Below are positions 13,593-16,353 of a stretch of 16,353 nt of DNA, piece after piece. The notes beneath the pieces are model-generated. The model ran no database searches, was not told the origin of the DNA, and was given only the letters and a program-made list of their open reading frames with translations. The DNA lies in the NCBI GenBank assembly GCA_043745195.1, contig JAYTTF010000212.1, forward strand, positions 1 to 16,353, given 5' to 3'. Position 1 is the first letter of the stretch; the number at the start of each line of letters is the position of its first letter. The stretch is from JANXSF01 sp043745195. GTDB lineage: Bacteria; Acidobacteriota; Terriglobia; Bryobacterales; Bryobacteraceae. The position numbers and the translations under genes were made by a program.

Positions 13593-16353
13593 CCTGCGGC
13601 CTGAGGGCGCTGCCTTGGTTCCAGCATCAACGCTTCAGCCAATTCATCGGCTGGCGGTAGGCCTGGGCACAATTCTTGCAGAGATCGGCGCACCTCGCCC
13701 GGTAGCGACCCGGACGCTGCGCCCAAGCCCAAATCTCCGGCGCGCTTACCAGTCAGAATCTCAAAAACCACCAGTGCGAATGAGTAAATATCGGTAGCCG
13801 GGGAGGCAAATCCGAATACCTGTTCCGGGGCCATATAAAGGAAAGATCCGGCAGCGCGGGATAAAGCGTGTTGCGTGCTTCGTGGATCACGAGCAATAGC
13901 AATGGAAAAATCAATTACTACTAAACGCTGTTGAGGAGTGATCATCAGATTTTCCGGTTTGATGTCACGATGGAAAACATTCTCTTTGTGGATGGCCTCC
14001 AAAGCAGCACCGAGTTGCAGAACCAGATCAGCGGCCAACGAACGGGTTAACGCACCGTCGCTCAAGGCCTGACGCAACGTTATGCCTTCAACAAAATCCA
14101 TAGCCAAATATGGTTCGCCGTTGCCGGTTTCCCCAGCGCTAAGAAATCGGACCACATTAGGATGAGCAATACGTTTCAGCGATTCAATCTCCTGGTCAAA
14201 ACGTTTCAACATCCATTCGCGTTCATGTTCACTGAGGTGGAAAATTTTCACGGCACAGCGGCTACCCGTGCGCGTTTTGTCGTGGGCTACGTAAACGGTA
14301 GCAAACCCACCCGCCGCAACTACCGAGTGGATGTCAAACCGCCCATCTACTTCAGTCGGCATTTCCCTATCCACTCCACCGCCCTGCCAAGGTGAGAGAT
14401 CGGGCAAGTGAGTGGGGGTCTTCGAAAGAGTTAGCAGGCGCTGAATCTGAGGATCGGCAGTATTTTGCTCGTTCTCAAGAGCACGCAGGAACGCCTGCTT
14501 TTGCTGCATGTAGAGCGATTTTCTTCGACCTCGAAGCCCTAGTACTCCGCCAGTAATCCCCAAGCCCCCAACACCCAACGAACCTAGAAATATGGACGTC
14601 TGCCAGAACGGGGCAGTAACCCGGAATTTGTGGGAAACCGGAGCTGTCCAATCACCAGCCGGGAGCACTTTGGCTGCAAGTTCAAAATGATACTGGCCCG
14701 GCGGGAGATTCTCCAAAGTCTTCGCAGTTTCTTTCGTCACTATCCATTGTTGGTCGGGGTTCAAGCGATAGCGAAAGCGAAGCTGATTACGCAATTCATA
14801 ATAAAGTGAGCCGAACTCAAACTTGGCCTGTTGACCTTTCATTAGTTCTTTGGCCGGTTGGCTGGAGAGGAATACTGTTGGCTTAACGTTCCGCGTGAAG
14901 AGGTCCCCTGGTGGTTTGTAGTGATATACAATTTGTTGATTGTGAAACCAAAGGCTGCCATCGGAATCAATAAATGAAATGTGGTCGATTTCGTCCTTCA
15001 CAGGAAACCCATCAGCCTCGTTGAAATTCACCCAATCGTCCAGGCCGAAGTGTTTTCCGTCAGAAACATTTGCTCCTTGCCCACCGCGCCATAACCATCC
15101 TCGCTTATCGAAGTCGATAAAATCGGCGAAGTGGTAACCGGAATCGGGAGTGAAGTGTGTGATCTTTGGTTCATCGCCCCCCAAGAAATCCAACTTGCTA
15201 AATGCATCAAGCTGATAACCGTACCAGACTTGGTTTCCATCCGGGGCTACCGCAATCGATCGACATAAATTATGAATGAGTCCGTCTTTGGTGGTCCACT
15301 GTCGATAGGTTTTAAAAGCAGGGTCGAAACGTACCAAACCTTCCACGCCGCAATGCCAGGTGCGGCCTTTTTTATCGGTCTGAAAGGCCACCCCACTTCG
15401 AAGGTTCAAACTTTCGGGCCCCGTCAGGAACTTTAAGCCTTTGGGGCCGAACTGCAGTAGCTGCGTCTTTATGCCGCCTGTCCAAGTTTCGGTGGCCCCA
15501 CCAACACCAAACCGGACAACTGCTCCGGCGGTTCGTCGAAGAGTTCTGCCGGTATTATCCAATTCCAAAACGCCGGTAAAGGTGCTGGCAACCAAGGTTG
15601 TCCCAATTGCTGTGGGAAAAACAGCCCGAACAAGTCGCATCTCTTTTTGGTCGCCGAAAGGCTCCCATCTTGTTTGGTCGCGATTCAAACGTAGTAATCC
15701 GCTGGAGCCTCCCAAGAGCATTGCCCCTGACGCGCCCCGGGTCAGCGCATGACCATGGAGGGAAATGCCGTCACGTTCCGACCAAAGTTCAAGCCGTTCA
15801 GTATCTATAAATCGCCACAACGCCCCAGGGCTACCCATCCAGAAACTACCGTCTCTGGTTTCGTGAACAACCTGAACCATACGTGGCATGGCATTCTTTG
15901 TTGTCAAAGTTCGAAGCTTACCGGCGTGGCCAAAGGAAACCATGCCTGGGTCGCTTAACAGCCAAACCCTATCCTTCGAGTCAAGAGTTATGGAATTGAA
16001 CTGGGTAGTTTCGGCAATATCAAGAGGCAGCAATTGGAATTGCTTGTCTGTGGGACAACGGTAACCCGCTCGTGACTCATTGCGAAACCAAAGACATCCA
16101 GCACGGTCACGCAAGACGGAGCGGCGGGCCATCTTGAACGGAAGAGGAACGCGCTCAATTTTCGGCATGGTTCCTTGCGCAGCTTTCTGAACCTCAACTG
16201 CTGCGATGCTGCAAACATCATCCCCACATCCTCCAATAAGATTTCCTGCAGAGTCGAACTTCGGAGGTCCGTTGAAATATATGGAGTCGTACCGCGTCAT
16301 TTTCAGCACTCCATCGTGATAAGCCCCTACCGCCAAATTACCTCCGAATCCAT
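13553..16353 (-). CDS. Membrane sensor Ser/Thr protein kinase with propeller and Y_Y_Y domain, N-terminus outside window
   Basis: The frame is open to the window edge (GFGGN before the TTG at 16336), so the gene is 5'-partial; at least 932 residues are visible. Propeller repeats of the two-component-regulator type recur, for example GCLWFRNES, DRVWLLSDPG, GSFWMGSPGAL, GRTWHCGVEGL and GSLWFHNQQ. A Y_Y_Y-like domain is encoded at 14609-14785 (LRFRYRL..., GDWTAP...). A single transmembrane helix is at about 14534-14596 and the kinase domain in the final third. Kinase motifs: Gly-rich AAGGFATVY, CAVK with the ATP-binding Lys at 14246-14248, HRDIKPEN at 13949-13972, DFS in place of DFG at 13904-13912, then APE. 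The extracytoplasmic propeller would sense a ligand and the cytoplasmic kinase would act on Ser/Thr. In related sensors this head is joined to a histidine kinase. The start and signal peptide are beyond 16353. Confidence 0.92.
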   Translation of the reverse strand, partial: GFGGNLAVGAYHDGVLKMTRYDSIYFNGPPKFDSAGNLIGGCGDDVCSIAAVEVQKAAQGTMPKIERVPLPFKMARRSVLRDRAGCLWFRNESRAGYRCPTDKQFQLLPLDIAETTQFNSITLDSKDRVWLLSDPGMVSFGHAGKLRTLTTKNAMPRMVQVVHETRDGSFWMGSPGALWRFIDTERLELWSERDGISLHGHALTRGASGAMLLGGSSGLLRLNRDQTRWEPFGDQKEMRLVRAVFPTAIGTTLVASTFTGVLELDNTGRTLRRTAGAVVRFGVGGATETWTGGIKTQLLQFGPKGLKFLTGPESLNLRSGVAFQTDKKGRTWHCGVEGLVRFDPAFKTYRQWTTKDGLIHNLCRSIAVAPDGNQVWYGYQLDAFSKLDFLGGDEPKITHFTPDSGYHFADFIDFDKRGWLWRGGQGANVSDGKHFGLDDWVNFNEADGFPVKDEIDHISFIDSDGSLWFHNQQIVYHYKPPGDLFTRNVKPTVFLSSQPAKELMKGQQAKFEFGSLYYELRNQLRFRYRLNPDQQWIVTKETAKTLENLPPGQYHFELAAKVLPAGDWTAPVSHKFRVTAPFWQTSIFLGSLGVGGLGITGGVLGLRGRRKSLYMQQKQAFLRALENEQNTADPQIQRLLTLSKTPTHLPDLSPWQGGGVDREMPTEVDGRFDIHSVVAAGGFATVYVAHDKTRTGSRCAVKIFHLSEHEREWMLKRFDQEIESLKRIAHPNVVRFLSAGETGNGEPYLAMDFVEGITLRQALSDGALTRSLAADLVLQLGAALEAIHKENVFHRDIKPENLMITPQQRLVVIDFSIAIARDPRSTQHALSRAAGSFLYMAPEQVFGFASPATDIYSFALVVFEILTGKRAGDLGLGAASGSLPGEVRRSLQELCPGLPPADELAEALMLEPRQRPQAAGHFAERLAAWIMS

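Noticed and set aside
15441..15810. Plus-strand open frames opposite the sensor kinase
   Set aside because: They lie entirely antisense to the propeller region of a long, well-supported gene.

Overview
The window looks like a chromosomal segment of a Gram-negative bacterium, most likely an acidobacterium of the Bryobacter/Solibacter type. This is an inference from gene content: an ECF sigma factor of the group typical of Acidobacteria and Planctomycetes beside a propeller-fused Ser/Thr kinase, a Tat-exported Gfo/Idh/MocA protein, and a GMC oxidoreductase with a gluconate-dehydrogenase-3-like subunit. A planctomycete or verrucomicrobial origin cannot be excluded from sequence alone.

Layout. 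(1) Bases 1-93 hold two tandem copies of a 25-bp unit that resemble the end of an insertion sequence. (2) Bases 170-3011, minus strand: an ammonium transporter with a long leader, preceded by a protein that aligns with mobile-element primase/helicase ATPases but has lost its Walker A loop. (3) Bases 3198-7499 form a scrap-heap accessory region: a small membrane-anchored protein of unknown role, a serine resolvase broken by two frameshifts and a stop, a HEPN-like protein, and two direct copies of a RelB/YafQ-type toxin-antitoxin module surrounding an apparently intact UPF0175/DUF3368 (PIN) pair. Copy 1 of the RelB/YafQ module is frameshifted in both genes. Copy 2 keeps an intact antitoxin, but its toxin has an internal deletion of about 98 bp. 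Between copy 1 and the PIN pair lies what looks like the N-terminal scrap of an ankyrin-type protein. (4) Bases 7666-12929, plus strand, form a tightly packed probable operon: SAM methyltransferase, Tat-signal small subunit, GMC oxidoreductase, YihY-family membrane protein, and Tat-signal Gfo/Idh/MocA protein. This suggests oxidation of a sugar or polyol in the cell envelope. (5) Bases 12981-16353: an ECF sigma factor and a convergent membrane-spanning sensor kinase that overlap at their 3' ends by 40 bp. The N-terminus of the kinase lies outside the window.

How the parts may work together. The GMC large subunit has no export signal of its own and starts inside the stop codon of the Tat-bearing small subunit, so co-folding and co-export as a periplasmic dehydrogenase is the natural reading. 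The sigma factor and sensor kinase are plausible partners in a signalling circuit, but their convergent arrangement is unusual. The middle block reads as repeated insertion and decay rather than a clean defence system. Its most notable features are an orphan antitoxin behind an overlapping promoter/palindrome, a nucleotide-loop-less helicase relative, and a HEPN-like gene with a TTG start that begins where the resolvase remnant ends.
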